Below, one piece after another: positions 1 to 11,098 of a DNA stretch of 64,000 bases. The notes below the pieces were generated by a model that was not told the DNA's origin, searched no databases, and was given only the letters and a program-made list of their open reading frames with translations. Origin of the DNA: Neotamlana nanhaiensis (GTDB lineage Bacteria > Bacteroidota > Bacteroidia > Flavobacteriales > Flavobacteriaceae); assembly GCF_000943555.1 (NCBI RefSeq), contig NZ_JTDV01000003.1, positions 372,001-436,000 of the forward strand, in the 5' to 3' direction. Made by a program: the position numbers and the translations under genes. The first letter of the stretch is position 1, and the number at the start of each line of letters is the position of its first letter.

Positions 1-604
1 ATTTGCTAGCATCAAAGGTAAATAAGGTTTTCGACAACGGTGTGTCGGTTTTAAAAGAATTTACCGTTAGTGTTGTTTTTGTACCGTTTTTTCCAACCTG
101 AATTAAGTTGTAAATGTTTTTTGTTTGCGCATCTACACCTAAGTGAATAGTTTTAATTTCGGAATTAGAATCAATAGGCGTTAATTTTACATACTGAATT
201 TTTCTACCGTTAATATTTTGCTCGATATCTAATTTGTAAGTGTAACCTTCTTCATAAAATGAAAGCATTTTACTTGGTGTAATAGCGTTACTGTCGTCTT
301 CACTTTCTGCTGAAACGGTTACCTCTTCATCTTCAGGACTAATGCTATATAATTTTTTACCATCAAAAAGTCTAGTAATACCTAAAATGTTTAAGCGGTA
401 TTTTTCGCCTTGCATCACCACATCGCCTTTAGTTTCTTGTTTTACGTTTTCCGAAGTGTTTTCAAGGGTGTATTTAAAATCGAGAGATATATTTTTATAA
501 CTTTTTACTTTTGCAGAAACTTCGTTTAATAATGCTTTGCCTTTATTTTGAGCAAATGCCGAAATTGAAATTGTTAGTAATGCTAATGTTATAAATTTTT
601 TCAT
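1..604 (-). CDS. lolA: LolA-like outer-membrane lipoprotein carrier (3' end beyond window)
   Basis: Read on the minus strand from an ATG at 604 and still open at base 1, so only the first 201 codons are present. The N-terminus is a clear signal peptide (MKKFITLALLTISISAFAQ), followed by a beta-rich sequence that asks about cell-wide lipoprotein-carrier features: GDVVMQGEKYRL, then RLFDGKKLYSISPED, then KTIHLGVDAQT. LolA shuttles lipoproteins through the periplasm from the inner-membrane LolCDE complex towards the outer membrane. It starts 13 bases after the ftsK stop on the same strand, an ftsK-lolA order I know from other flavobacteria, so co-transcription is likely. The family call rests on overall similarity and context rather than on one diagnostic motif. 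Confidence 0.82.
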   Translation of the reverse strand, partial: MKKFITLALLTISISAFAQNKGKALLNEVSAKVKSYKNISLDFKYTLENTSENVKQETKGDVVMQGEKYRLNILGITRLFDGKKLYSISPEDEEVTVSAESEDDSNAITPSKMLSFYEEGYTYKLDIEQNINGRKIQYVKLTPIDSNSEIKTIHLGVDAQTKNIYNLIQVGKNGTKTTLTVNSFKTDTPLSKTLFTFDASK

Positions 605-616
605 TGGTAATTTTAA

Positions 617-3019
617 TTAAATTTCGTTTTCTAAATGTTGATCTAGCGCAATTAAATCGGGTATTAGTACTTGGCGTGCTTTACTACCTTCAAACGGCCC
701 AACAATACCAGCGGCTTCAAGTTGGTCTATAATTCTACCAGCTCTGTTATACCCCAGTTTTAATTTACGTTGTAATAATGATGCTGAACCTTGTTGTGCT
801 GTTACAATAACCACAGCGGCATCTTTAAACAATTTATCGCGATCTGAGATATCTATATCAAGACTTGTGCCACTTTCTTCACCTACATATTCTGGCAGTA
901 AATAGGCCTCTGGATAGGCTTTTTGCGAACCTATATAATCTGTTATTTTTTCTACTTCTGGCGTGTCTACAAATGCACATTGTACGCGAATTAAATCGTT
1001 GCCTTGGGTGTAAAGCATATCACCACGACCAATAAGTTGGTCGGCTCCAGAACCATCTAAAATGGTACGCGAATCTATTTTTGAGGTTACTCTAAAAGCA
1101 ATACGAGCAGGGAAATTCGCTTTAATTATACCTGTAATAACGTTGACCGAAGGACGCTGCGTAGCAATAATTAAATGAATACCAATAGCACGAGCTAATT
1201 GGGCTAAACGAGCAATAGGCGTTTCTACTTCTTTTCCTGCCGTCATAATTAAGTCGGCAAACTCATCAACCACCAAAACAATGTATGGTAAAAATTGATG
1301 CCCGTCGTTTGGATTTAATTTTCGGTCTTTAAACTTTTTATTATACTCAACAATGTTACGACACATGGCATTTTTAAGCAGTTCGTAACGGTTGTCCATT
1401 TCAATACAAAGTGAATTTAAAGTGTTAATAACTTTAGTATTGTCTGTAATAATGGCTTCTTCACTATCTGGAAGTTTTGCTAAATAGTGACGCTCAATTT
1501 TGTTGAATAACGTTAATTCTACTTTTTTAGGATCGACTAGAATAAATTTAACTTCAGCAGGGTGTTTTTTATAGAGTAATGAGGTTAAAATAGCATTTAA
1601 ACCAACCGATTTACCTTGACCCGTAGCACCAGCCATAAGCAAGTGAGGCATTTTAGCTAAATCGACCACAAAAGTTTCGTTGCTAATGGTTTTACCAAGG
1701 GCAATAGGCAAGTGCATATCGGAACCTTGAAACTTTTTAGCTGCAATTACCGAGCGCATAGAAACTATGGTAGAATTTGTGTTTGGTACTTCAATACCAA
1801 TAGTTCCTTTTCCAGGAATTGGCGCTATAATACGAATACCTAATGCAGATAGCGAAAGTGCAATATCGTCTTCTAAATTTTTAATTTTCGAAATTCGAAT
1901 ACCAGCTTCTGGAACAATTTCGTATAAAGTTACAGTTGGCCCAATGGTGGCTTTTATGCTTGCAATTCCAATTTTGTAATTACTTAGCGTTTCTACAATA
2001 CGGTTTTTGTTGGCTTCAAGTTCTTCTTGATTTATGGTAATGCCTTCAGTGTCGTATTTCTTTAATAAATCGAGTGGTGGAAATTGGTATTTCGATAGCT
2101 CTAAAGTGGGATCGAATTCACCAAAATCATCAACTAATTTGTTGGCTAAGTTGTTTCTTTCTGCATCTTCATCAATGACTTGTTCCACCTGCATTTCAAG
2201 TTCTTCCTCTTCTTCACCTTCAGCAACATTAACTTCTAAAGGCGCCGAAATAGGTTCGGTTTTTACAACTTTAACAGGTTCTGGCGTTGGTTCTGGTTTT
2301 GTTTCAGGTTGTTTTTCTAAATTAATTTCAAAAGCTTCTTTAAAGGCTTCAGCTTCATCAGTTAAATTATTATCAACAGGAATAATAGTATCTTTATTGG
2401 CATCGGCAAATTCTTCTTTTAAATCCTTTTTAGCTGATTTAAAAAGATTTGTAATGCTCTCAAAAGTGACTTTAAAACGAATGGCTAAATAGGTTATTAA
2501 ACCAAATAATAGTAGTAGCGAAGTGCCTATTTTGCCAATGTAATCTTGTAAAAATGAATTAAGTTCGAAACCAACGGTGCCACCAAGGATATCGGTATTT
2601 GTTTTAAAAAAGCCGAATAAAATAGAAAGCCAAATAACAATTAAAGTGCCCCAAAACCAATGTTTACGGAGTTTGGCCGTATTTAAATTCATTAAAACAT
2701 AAATACCCGATAAGAAAATGAGTCCAGAAAAAATAAAGGATGCTACACCAAAACCACGCTGAATAAATAAATCGCTTAACCAAGCACCTGTTTTACTTAA
2801 CCAGTTTTTAGTTTCTGTATTGCGGTTGGTAAAATGGGTAAGGTTACTTTGGTCGGCTTCTCCAGTAAAGAAAAACGAGATAAATGCAATGCATAATATA
2901 ATGCCAAAAATGACTAAAAAACTACCTAAAACCAGTTTCTGCTGGTTAGATAGCTTAAAGCTTGGCAGTTTAAATGTTTTTCTAGGTGTTTTTTTAGTTT
3001 TGGGTTTACGCTTCGCCAT
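617..3019 (-). CDS. ftsK: DNA translocase FtsK
   Basis: Membrane-anchored, ATP-driven DNA pump that clears and sorts the chromosome terminus at the division septum. The first ~200 residues hold a basic start and about four membrane segments. An acidic, Pro/Glu-rich linker follows to ~residue 300. The motor domain has Walker A GATGQGKS (464-471), Walker B VLVVDEFADL and the ATQRPSVNVITG segment. The C-terminus (LLQRKLKLGYNRAGRIIDQLE) is the winged-helix gamma domain that reads KOPS-type sites. I chose the ATG at 3019: the reading frame extends upstream only to a TTG at 3040 that lies inside a likely -7 promoter box. At about 800 residues it is normal for the short-linker Bacteroidota form. lolA follows 13 bases downstream. 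Confidence 0.95.
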   Translation of the reverse strand: MAKRKPKTKKTPRKTFKLPSFKLSNQQKLVLGSFLVIFGIILCIAFISFFFTGEADQSNLTHFTNRNTETKNWLSKTGAWLSDLFIQRGFGVASFIFSGLIFLSGIYVLMNLNTAKLRKHWFWGTLIVIWLSILFGFFKTNTDILGGTVGFELNSFLQDYIGKIGTSLLLLFGLITYLAIRFKVTFESITNLFKSAKKDLKEEFADANKDTIIPVDNNLTDEAEAFKEAFEINLEKQPETKPEPTPEPVKVVKTEPISAPLEVNVAEGEEEEELEMQVEQVIDEDAERNNLANKLVDDFGEFDPTLELSKYQFPPLDLLKKYDTEGITINQEELEANKNRIVETLSNYKIGIASIKATIGPTVTLYEIVPEAGIRISKIKNLEDDIALSLSALGIRIIAPIPGKGTIGIEVPNTNSTIVSMRSVIAAKKFQGSDMHLPIALGKTISNETFVVDLAKMPHLLMAGATGQGKSVGLNAILTSLLYKKHPAEVKFILVDPKKVELTLFNKIERHYLAKLPDSEEAIITDNTKVINTLNSLCIEMDNRYELLKNAMCRNIVEYNKKFKDRKLNPNDGHQFLPYIVLVVDEFADLIMTAGKEVETPIARLAQLARAIGIHLIIATQRPSVNVITGIIKANFPARIAFRVTSKIDSRTILDGSGADQLIGRGDMLYTQGNDLIRVQCAFVDTPEVEKITDYIGSQKAYPEAYLLPEYVGEESGTSLDIDISDRDKLFKDAAVVIVTAQQGSASLLQRKLKLGYNRAGRIIDQLEAAGIVGPFEGSKARQVLIPDLIALDQHLENEI

Positions 3020-3037
3020 TAACGGTTTTTGTTTGAG

Positions 3038-3045
3038 CAAAAATA
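3038..3045 (-). promoter_or_regulatory. Candidate -7 box for ftsK
   Basis: The minus strand reads TATTTTTG, an exact match to the Bacteroidota -7 consensus TAnnTTTG, about 19 bases upstream of the ATG at 3019. I found no well-spaced TTG for the -33 box, so this is a half-site. It is useful because it argues against the in-frame TTG at 3040 as the translation start. Confidence 0.45.
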
Positions 3046-3138
3046 CAAATTACTAACGTTAACGAAACTTTATTTTGAAAAATTGCATAGCCATGTCGCG
3101 AAAGTGGTAAGAGAACTTAATCTAATTGGGATTTAAGT

Positions 3139-3507
3139 TTAAATAAACTTAGGAATATATATAATTAACCCAATAATTACAGCAAAAACCGAGGCTATAA
3201 AAACGGCGCCAGCAGCGATGTCTTTAATTAATCCTATTTTGGTATGATGTTCTGGATGAATAAAATTAGCAATTTCTTCAATGGCGGTGTTCATACCTTC
3301 CGTACTCATTACAACACCAATGGCTAAGGTTTGCACAATCCATTCGTTAGTAGAAATATTAAAATAAAAGCCAAAAACCGTAACCAGTATGCCAATTACA
3401 AATTGAATTTTTACACTTGCTTCGGTTTTTAGCAGTAGCATCATGCCTTTAAAAGCATAACCTACACTTTTTAAGCGATTTATAATAAAAGGCTCGTTTT
3501 TTTGCAT
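3139..3507 (-). CDS. dgkA: Diacylglycerol kinase / undecaprenol kinase family protein
   Basis: Small integral-membrane lipid kinase of 122 residues, the usual length of the DgkA family, which phosphorylates diacylglycerol or, in many bacteria, undecaprenol. There are three hydrophobic segments. The family signature lies between segments two and three: STEGMNTAIEEIANFI, whose Glu residues bind metal-ATP, followed by KDIAAGAVFIAS. The short N-terminal amphipathic region (RLKSVGYAFKGMMLLLKTE) also fits. It begins 9 bases after the tpx stop and runs in the same direction, so the two may share a transcript. Substrate (diacylglycerol or C55 alcohol) cannot be told from sequence. The two DUF368 proteins elsewhere in the window also act on C55 lipids, but no direct link is visible. 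Confidence 0.88.
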   Translation of the reverse strand: MQKNEPFIINRLKSVGYAFKGMMLLLKTEASVKIQFVIGILVTVFGFYFNISTNEWIVQTLAIGVVMSTEGMNTAIEEIANFIHPEHHTKIGLIKDIAAGAVFIASVFAVIIGLIIYIPKFI

Positions 3508-3516
3508 TAACTATGT

Positions 3517-4017
3517 TTAGTAAAGTACTTCTAGTGCCGCCTTGTAGTTAGGTTCATCAACGGTTTCGCTTACTTGTTCGGTGTAAATAACTTCGCCAGA
3601 TTCATTTAAAACCACAACACTCCTCGATAATAAGCCTTCTAATGGGCCATCAGCAAAAACAACGCCGTAATCTTTACCAAAACTGCCTGTTTTAAAATCA
3701 GATAAACTAATAACGTTATCCAATCCTTCCGCACCACAAAAACGATCTTGTGCAAAAGGTAAGTCTTTCGAAATACAAAGCACTTTAGTGTTTTCTAGTT
3801 CACTAGCTTCGGTGTTAAATTGTCTAACAGATTGCGCACATGTACCTGTGTCTACACTGGGAAAAATGTTTAAAACGACTCTGCTTCCACTAAAGTCAGA
3901 TAATGATTTCGTAGATAAATCTGTTGCTGTTAATGAAAAAGCAGGTGCTTTTGTTCCTGTTTTAGGAAGTTCTCCAACGGTGTTTATTGCGTTTCCTTTT
4001 AAGGTTACTGTTGCCAT
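3517..4017 (-). CDS. tpx: Thiol peroxidase (atypical 2-Cys peroxiredoxin)
   Basis: Thioredoxin-dependent peroxidase of 166 residues that reduces hydrogen peroxide and lipid hydroperoxides. The peroxidatic Cys is C60 in the motif SVDTGTC and the resolving Cys is C94 in FAQDRFC. This spacing matches E. coli Tpx (Cys61/Cys95), in which the two form an intramolecular disulfide. The N-terminal TLKGNAINTVGELP and the Tpx-typical VVLNIFPSVDTGTCA are present. It is transcribed divergently from the fasciclin gene across 146 bases, and katG lies 1 kb away, so the area is rich in peroxide defence. No clear regulator site was found in the divergent gap. Confidence 0.95.
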   Translation of the reverse strand: MATVTLKGNAINTVGELPKTGTKAPAFSLTATDLSTKSLSDFSGSRVVLNIFPSVDTGTCAQSVRQFNTEASELENTKVLCISKDLPFAQDRFCGAEGLDNVISLSDFKTGSFGKDYGVVFADGPLEGLLSRSVVVLNESGEVIYTEQVSETVDEPNYKAALEVLY

Positions 4018-4163
4018 AATTTCTTATTTAATATTTTTATAAAAGTACTAATAATTAATGGTTAGACTACCATAAAATTGTTAACGGATGTTAAAATTGA
4101 ATAATTATAAAAACCGATGTTTTAAAAATATCGTTTGTAGAGTAAATCATAAAAAAAATTACA

Positions 4164-4742
4164 ATGAAACGATTACAATTAATTAAAACGAGTTTAGTAT
4201 TAACAACTTTATTTTTGACTAACGTCATTTTTGCACAAAGTGATATGATGTCTAGTCAGACGAAAATGGTAGGAGGTGCAGCGATGTACCCAACAAAAAA
4301 TATTATAGAAAATGCAGTTAACTCTAAGGATCATACTACTTTGGTTGCAGCAGTAAAAGCCGCAGATTTAGTGGAAACGCTTATGGGAGAAGGACCTTTT
4401 ACAGTTTTCGCTCCAACCAACGAAGCATTTAACAAACTACCAAATGGAACTGTAGAAAGTTTATTAAAGCCAGAAAATAAAAAAACATTACAAACAATAT
4501 TGACGTACCATGTTGTTGCGGGTAAATGGAATGCTAGCGATGTTGTTAAACTCGTAAAAGACAACAAAGGTAAGGCTACTGTTAAAACTGTTAGTGGAGG
4601 TACTATTACTTTGTGGTTAAAGGGTAAAGATGTTTATGTTAAAGATGAGAATGGTAATTCTGCGAAAGTTACTATTGCAGATGTGAATCAATCTAATGGT
4701 GTAATTCATGTAATAGATAAGGTGTTGTTACCTAAGTCTTAA
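4164..4742 (+). CDS. Secreted fasciclin (FAS1) domain protein
   Basis: 192-residue exported protein. Residues 1-25 form a signal peptide ending in FAQ. A single FAS1 domain covers roughly 45-190: H1 motif [17 protein letters not shown], the central YH pair in [10 protein letters not shown], and H2 motif [16 protein letters not shown]1 domains mediate adhesion or ligand binding in secreted and cell-surface proteins. There is no lipobox and no T9SS tail, so it is probably released to the periplasm. A strong hairpin terminator follows about 40 bases after the stop, so it is likely a single-gene unit. Its biological partner is unknown. Confidence 0.9.
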   Translation: MKRLQLIKTSLVLTTLFLTNVIFAQSDMMSSQTKMVGGAAMYPTKNIIENAVNSKDHTTLVAAVKAADLVETLMGEGPFTVFAPTNEAFNKLPNGTVESLLKPENKKTLQTILTYHVVAGKWNASDVVKLVKDNKGKATVKTVSGGTITLWLKGKDVYVKDENGNSAKVTIADVNQSNGVIHVIDKVLLPKS

Positions 4743-4780
4743 TATAAAAATATTTAATAGTATTTTAGAATTAGTCAATT

Positions 4781-4803
4781 AAAGCGCCTCTGGCGCTTTT
4801 TTT
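4781..4803 (+). terminator. Rho-independent terminator after the fasciclin gene
   Basis: Perfect 8-bp GC-rich stem (AAAGCGCC / GGCGCTTT) with a 3-base loop followed by a T run, 39 bases after the stop codon at 4742. Confidence 0.9.
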
Positions 4804-5004
4804 ATAACGTTTTGTTATGGGTTTTAGAAAAACAATAGATAATGTTGATTAGAGTATAATTTTTTAAAATAAATTATTAACAGTATTCCATTTCTTAATC
4901 TGTAATTTTATGTAGGTAAAATTTGGATATCATTAATTTTATGTTTCAATTGTATTAAAATGATAATCCAAAATGCGTTATAAAAACAATAATTAAATTA
5001 ATAA

Positions 5005-7245
<2,241 letters not shown>

Positions 7246-7263
7246 ATTTTATTAAAAATATAG

Positions 7264-7297
7264 TAGGGCAAGTAAAATACAACTTGCCCTATTTTTT
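7264..7297 (+). terminator. Hairpin terminator between katG and the ankyrin gene
   Basis: Perfect 10-bp inverted repeat TAGGGCAAGT / ACTTGCCCTA, loop of 8, then six T. It ends one base before the first ATG of the ankyrin gene at 7299, so any read-through message would carry this hairpin over the ribosome-binding region. Confidence 0.85.
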
Positions 7298-7298
7298 A

Positions 7299-7784
7299 AT
7301 GGATAATGATATGAATGATAAAAATAATTTTTTTAGTGCTATACAAAGTGGAAATATTCCAGCCATTTATCAACTGTTACAACGTAATCCAGATTTGGTA
7401 GATGCTAAAGATAACAGAGAGTTTACACCGCTAATTCTAGCTTCATATTTCGATAAGGAAGATATTGTAAAGGTTTTAGTGGAAAAAAATGCTAACTTAA
7501 ACGATACCGATGCCTCGGGTAATACAGCATTAATTGGCGTGTCGTTTAAAGGTAGTGTAAACCTAGTAAACTATTTGATAGCACAAGGTGCCGATGTAAA
7601 TGCTAAAAATTCCAATGGCGCAACAGCTTTAATTTTTGCAGCGATGTATAATCAGTATGATGTGGTAAAAATATTGCTGAAAAATAAAGCCAATAAAACT
7701 ATAGTTGATAATGATGGTAAAACAGCATTAGCACATGCAACCGAAAAAAAGTTTACACCAATTATAGATTTGCTTACCAATTAA
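7299..7784 (+). CDS. Small ankyrin-repeat protein paired with katG
   Basis: About 161 residues made of four to five ankyrin repeats with the typical G-TAL-A pattern: REFTPLILASYF, SGNTALIGVSFKG, NGATALIFAAMYNQ and DGKTALAHATEKK. No signal peptide is visible, so it should be cytoplasmic. A small ankyrin protein next to a catalase is a known arrangement: in Pseudomonas aeruginosa the ankyrin protein AnkB is needed for full KatB activity. I therefore infer a helper or regulator role for KatG. The frame opens upstream with a TTG at 7284 inside the terminator arm, so I prefer the ATG at 7299; a second ATG at 7311 is also possible. Expression needs read-through of the hairpin or a promoter inside katG. 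Confidence 0.85.
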   Translation: MDNDMNDKNNFFSAIQSGNIPAIYQLLQRNPDLVDAKDNREFTPLILASYFDKEDIVKVLVEKNANLNDTDASGNTALIGVSFKGSVNLVNYLIAQGADVNAKNSNGATALIFAAMYNQYDVVKILLKNKANKTIVDNDGKTALAHATEKKFTPIIDLLTN

Positions 7785-7807
7785 AATGATGTTCTAAAAA
7801 TTTAACT

Positions 7808-7841
7808 AAAAAAGTCGCTTAATACATGAGCGACTTTTTTT
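7808..7841. terminator. Bidirectional terminator between convergent genes
   Basis: 12-bp perfect inverted repeat (AAAAAAGTCGCT / AGCGACTTTTTT) with a 9-base loop. It can end transcripts from the ankyrin gene on the plus strand and, through the A/T-rich arms, from the small minus-strand gene ending at 7908. Confidence 0.85.
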
Positions 7842-7907
7842 GTGTTTGTTAAGGAATGTAATAATTTTGAAATGATAGGAGCAAGGGGCAAAAACAAAAA
7901 AAAACAA

Positions 7908-8147
7908 TCATTTTTCTGCAAAAACCTGTCCACGATGTGGTTTTAATGCATCTCTAAGAGGTTTCATATTAGCTTCGTTTACAACTAAAAAAGCAAAGGT
8001 GTGAACATCGCTAATAGTTTCAACACCAGTTATTTTTATATCTAACTGTTCAAGTGTTATGTATTCTTTTAAATGAATTTCATGATGTTCGGCAGTTCTT
8101 TTGGCGTTTGGTCCATAAAAATCCCAAATTAATTTAAGTTGTCGCAT
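7908..8147 (-). CDS. Conserved small protein of unknown function
   Basis: 79 residues if the ATG at 8147 (MRQLKLIWDFYGPNA) is the start; the open frame extends 18 codons further up without another ATG. The sequence alternates strands and helices (LIWDFYGPNAKRTAEHHEIH, then HTFAFLVVNEANMKPLRDAL), suggesting a small ferredoxin-like alpha/beta fold. No signal peptide, no membrane segment, and two adjacent His in the middle. I recall similar short proteins in other flavobacteria but no assigned function. It is convergent with the katG-ankyrin genes and divergent from the foldase cluster. Confidence 0.6.
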   Translation of the reverse strand: MRQLKLIWDFYGPNAKRTAEHHEIHLKEYITLEQLDIKITGVETISDVHTFAFLVVNEANMKPLRDALKPHRGQVFAEK

Positions 8148-8239
8148 GTTGTAAAGGATTGTGTTTTTAGGCAAATTTAAGGTAAAATCAACGTAAATCA
8201 ATTATAATAATTTTGAATATAAACCGTTTGCAAAACAAC

Positions 8240-8269
8240 TTGTATAATAGCTTTATATTAGTATTTTTG
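8240..8269 (+). promoter_or_regulatory. Promoter of the foldase (parvulin) cluster
   Basis: TTG at 8240-8242, 19-base spacer, then TATTTTTG at 8262-8269. Both elements and the spacing fit the Bacteroidota housekeeping promoter (TTG-N17-23-TAnnTTTG). The first ATG of the cluster lies 28 bases downstream. Confidence 0.7.
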
Positions 8270-8296
8270 TAATCATTCTAAAAAAATAATACCACC

Positions 8297-10243
8297 ATGC
8301 GCGTAAGCGGATTTTTAACTCTACTACTTACAGTTTTTTGTATAAAATTAAATGCTCAAACTCAGCAAAACGAAATCCTTTTTACAGTTGATGAAACGCC
8401 TGTTTATACTTCGGAATTTTTAAGAGTTTATAATAAGAATTTAGATCTAGTTCAAGACGAATCTCAAAAAGATGTTGATGCCTATTTAAAGCTGTTCGTG
8501 AACTATAAATTAAAGTTGAAAGAAGCTTATGCTTTGGGGTACGACAAAGGTGCGAGTTATTTGCGCGAATTGTCGAATTACAAAAAGCAATTGGCAAAAA
8601 GTTTTATGAAAGATACTAAAGTTACGGATGCTTTAGTTGAAGAAGCTTACGAACGTATTTCGTACGATATAAATGCCAATCATATTCTTGTAAAATTAGC
8701 TGAAACAGCGAGTCCGCAAGATACTTTAGCAGCTTATAAAAAAATAGAAACATTACGTGACAGAGCTTTAAAAGAAGGCTTTGAAAAAGTACGACAAGAA
8801 GTACATAACGGACAAACCATTTATGGTGAAAAATTAGGCTATTTTTCAGGTTTTAAAATGGTCTATAATTTTGAAACGGCTGCATTTAATACGCCGGTTG
8901 GTAATATTTCAAAACCATTTCGTACGCGTTTTGGGTACCATATTGTAAATGTACTCGATAAGCGTCCGTCGCGCGGCGAGCGTACCGTGGCGCACATTAT
9001 GTTGGTAAATAAAAGTAATAGTACCGAATCTCCAGAGGCAAAAATTCAAGACATTTATCAAAAGTTAAATCAAGGTGAAAATTTTGAAGCCTTGGCAAAA
9101 CAGTTTTCCGACGATAAAAGTACGGCGTCAAATGGTGGTAAATTAGCACCAATAGTTGGTGGACAATTACGTTCGCAGGAATTCGAAGATGTGGCTTTTT
9201 CGCTTGAAAATGTGGGCGATTATTCAAAACCGTTTCAATCGGCTTATGGTTGGCATATCGTTAAATTATACAATAAAAAACCAATCCCAGATTTTGAATC
9301 AATAAAGCCAGAATTAATAAATAAAGTAGAGCGCGACGATCGATCTAAACTTATAGATGAGGCGTTAACCTCAAAATTGAAAGATCATTATAATATCACA
9401 ACCTCACCAGATTTAAGTTATTTTGAATCTATTTTAACCAACGATTATTTTAATCGCACATGGGCATTACCAGAAGATTTTCAAGTTGGAAATCCTTTGG
9501 TTAAAATTGGTAAACGCCAGTTTTCATACAAACATTTTGGCGATTATTTAGTGCGTGCTCAACGTGCGTTAACACCTAAAACAAGTTTAAAGGCTTTGGT
9601 TGCTAGTAAATATGATTCCTTTTTAAACGAAAATTTAGTGCGTTACCATGAAAATAATTTAGAAGATGAAAATGAAGAGTTTGCCAATATTGTAACCGAG
9701 TATCGCGATGGTTTATTGCTTTTCGATTTAATGGAGAAAAATATCTGGAATGCAGCTAGTAAAGATACTTTAGAGGTGAAAGCGTTTTATGAAAACCATA
9801 AAACAAATTATATATCTGAAGAAAAAATAGATGCTGTTGTGGCATCATCATCCAACAAAAAGGCATTGAAAAAAGTAGCCAATTGGTTTAAAAAAGGCTA
9901 CGATATCGAAAAAATAAAGCCTTTAGTTAATACAGAAGACAATATTGTGGTGTTGTTTTCATCAGGTATTTTAGATAAAAATCATCAAACATTACCAGAA
10001 AACTTAGTGTTTCAGAAAGGAATTTCAAAAATATTAAAGCATAACGATGCTTATGTTGTGGTAAAAACAAATGACATTTTACCCAAAAAGCAACAAACAT
10101 TTACCGAAGCAAAAGGAGCTGTAATTAACGATTATCAGCAAGAAAAAGAAACCAACTGGGTAAATAGTTTACACGAAAAGTACCAAGTTAAAATTAATGA
10201 AGAGGTACTTGAAAAAGTAAAAAATCAAATAAAAAATAACTAA
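8297..10243 (+). CDS. Periplasmic peptidyl-prolyl isomerase with two parvulin domains
   Basis: 648-residue exported protein with an N-terminal signal peptide ending in LNAQ. A SurA-like helical N-domain is followed by two PpiC/parvulin domains: residues ~120-222 (ANHILVKL ... FGYHIVNVLD) and ~230-330 (VAHIMLVNK ... YGWHIVKLYNK). A long C-terminal region without a recognised domain completes it. Such proteins assist folding of outer-membrane proteins in the periplasm by prolyl isomerisation and chaperoning. The next gene starts at the base after this stop, and a third foldase follows, so the three are almost certainly one operon. The C-terminal 300 residues have no call. Confidence 0.88.
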   Translation: MRVSGFLTLLLTVFCIKLNAQTQQNEILFTVDETPVYTSEFLRVYNKNLDLVQDESQKDVDAYLKLFVNYKLKLKEAYALGYDKGASYLRELSNYKKQLAKSFMKDTKVTDALVEEAYERISYDINANHILVKLAETASPQDTLAAYKKIETLRDRALKEGFEKVRQEVHNGQTIYGEKLGYFSGFKMVYNFETAAFNTPVGNISKPFRTRFGYHIVNVLDKRPSRGERTVAHIMLVNKSNSTESPEAKIQDIYQKLNQGENFEALAKQFSDDKSTASNGGKLAPIVGGQLRSQEFEDVAFSLENVGDYSKPFQSAYGWHIVKLYNKKPIPDFESIKPELINKVERDDRSKLIDEALTSKLKDHYNITTSPDLSYFESILTNDYFNRTWALPEDFQVGNPLVKIGKRQFSYKHFGDYLVRAQRALTPKTSLKALVASKYDSFLNENLVRYHENNLEDENEEFANIVTEYRDGLLLFDLMEKNIWNAASKDTLEVKAFYENHKTNYISEEKIDAVVASSSNKKALKKVANWFKKGYDIEKIKPLVNTEDNIVVLFSSGILDKNHQTLPENLVFQKGISKILKHNDAYVVVKTNDILPKKQQTFTEAKGAVINDYQQEKETNWVNSLHEKYQVKINEEVLEKVKNQIKNN

Positions 10244-11098
10244 GTGCAAAATCGATTTTTTTTACTAATAGCAATAGCGTTTTTTGCACAGTCTTGCCAT
10301 TTTTTTAAAACAGAGCAGGAAGGTGTTCCTGTGGCTCGAGTTAACGAAAATTATTTGTATTTAAGCGATATTGAGGATTTAGTTCCGGAAGGCGCATCAG
10401 TTGAAGATAGCACACTTTTGGTTCAAAATTTTATAAATAAATGGGCAACACAGCAACTTTTTGTTGATGGTGCCAAACTTAATTTAAGTAGTAAAAAGCA
10501 AGAAACCTTCAATAAATTGGTAAATCAGTACAAAAATGATTTGTATGCGAAGGCCTATGTTGATGCATTAGTAAAACGAAATATAGATACTGTGGTTAAG
10601 TTAAACGAAGCAGAATCGTATTACGAAAACAATAAAGAAATTTTCAAACTTAATGAGGAGTTGGTTAAATTTCGATATATTCATGTCGACGAAAATATAA
10701 TTGATTATAAGTCAATTAACGAGCGTTTTAAGCGTTATAATCAGGAAGATAAAAAGGTTTTAGATTCCATTTCAATTCAATTTAAATCTTATTCATTAAA
10801 CGATTCAATTTGGATTAAATTAAACCAAGTTGTTGAAAAAATTCCTGCAATAACTACCGAAAACCAAAGCGAACTGTTAAAAAAATCTAATTTTATACAG
10901 CTCAAAGATTCATTAGGAGTATATTTGATGCAAATTAACGACGTGTTATTACGTAACGATACGGCACCGTTGGAATATGTAAAACCAACCATAAACCAAA
11001 TTGTTATAAATAAGCGAAAACTAGAGTTAATTAGAGAATTAGAAAAGGATATCACAAAAGATGCTATTAAAAACAAACAATTTGAAATTTACGATTAA
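10244..11098 (+). CDS. Lipoprotein related to peptidyl-prolyl isomerase/SurA N-domain
   Basis: 284 residues. The start is a GTG immediately after the preceding TAA. The first 20 residues are a lipoprotein signal with lipobox FAQSC, so the mature protein should begin at Cys18 and be membrane-anchored. It looks like a SurA-type helical chaperone domain (VARVNENYLYLSDIEDLVPE, then FINKWATQQLF) without a convincing parvulin core, which may mean chaperone activity only. Its 3' end overlaps the next gene by 38 bases in another frame. Position between two parvulin proteins supports a role in envelope protein folding. Function is inferred from context and weak similarity. Confidence 0.75.
   Translation: MQNRFFLLIAIAFFAQSCHFFKTEQEGVPVARVNENYLYLSDIEDLVPEGASVEDSTLLVQNFINKWATQQLFVDGAKLNLSSKKQETFNKLVNQYKNDLYAKAYVDALVKRNIDTVVKLNEAESYYENNKEIFKLNEELVKFRYIHVDENIIDYKSINERFKRYNQEDKKVLDSISIQFKSYSLNDSIWIKLNQVVEKIPAITTENQSELLKKSNFIQLKDSLGVYLMQINDVLLRNDTAPLEYVKPTINQIVINKRKLELIRELEKDITKDAIKNKQFEIYD

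Noticed and set aside
1767-2492. Plus-strand open frames of 70 and 152 codons inside ftsK
   Set aside because: They are antisense to a well-supported gene, Ser-rich in composition as expected of antisense translation, and resemble no family.
4905-4945. Promoter or PerR/OxyR-type operator upstream of katG
   Set aside because: Only near-matches (TATGTTTC; TA with three bases before TTTG) and no convincing symmetric operator; not reported as a feature.
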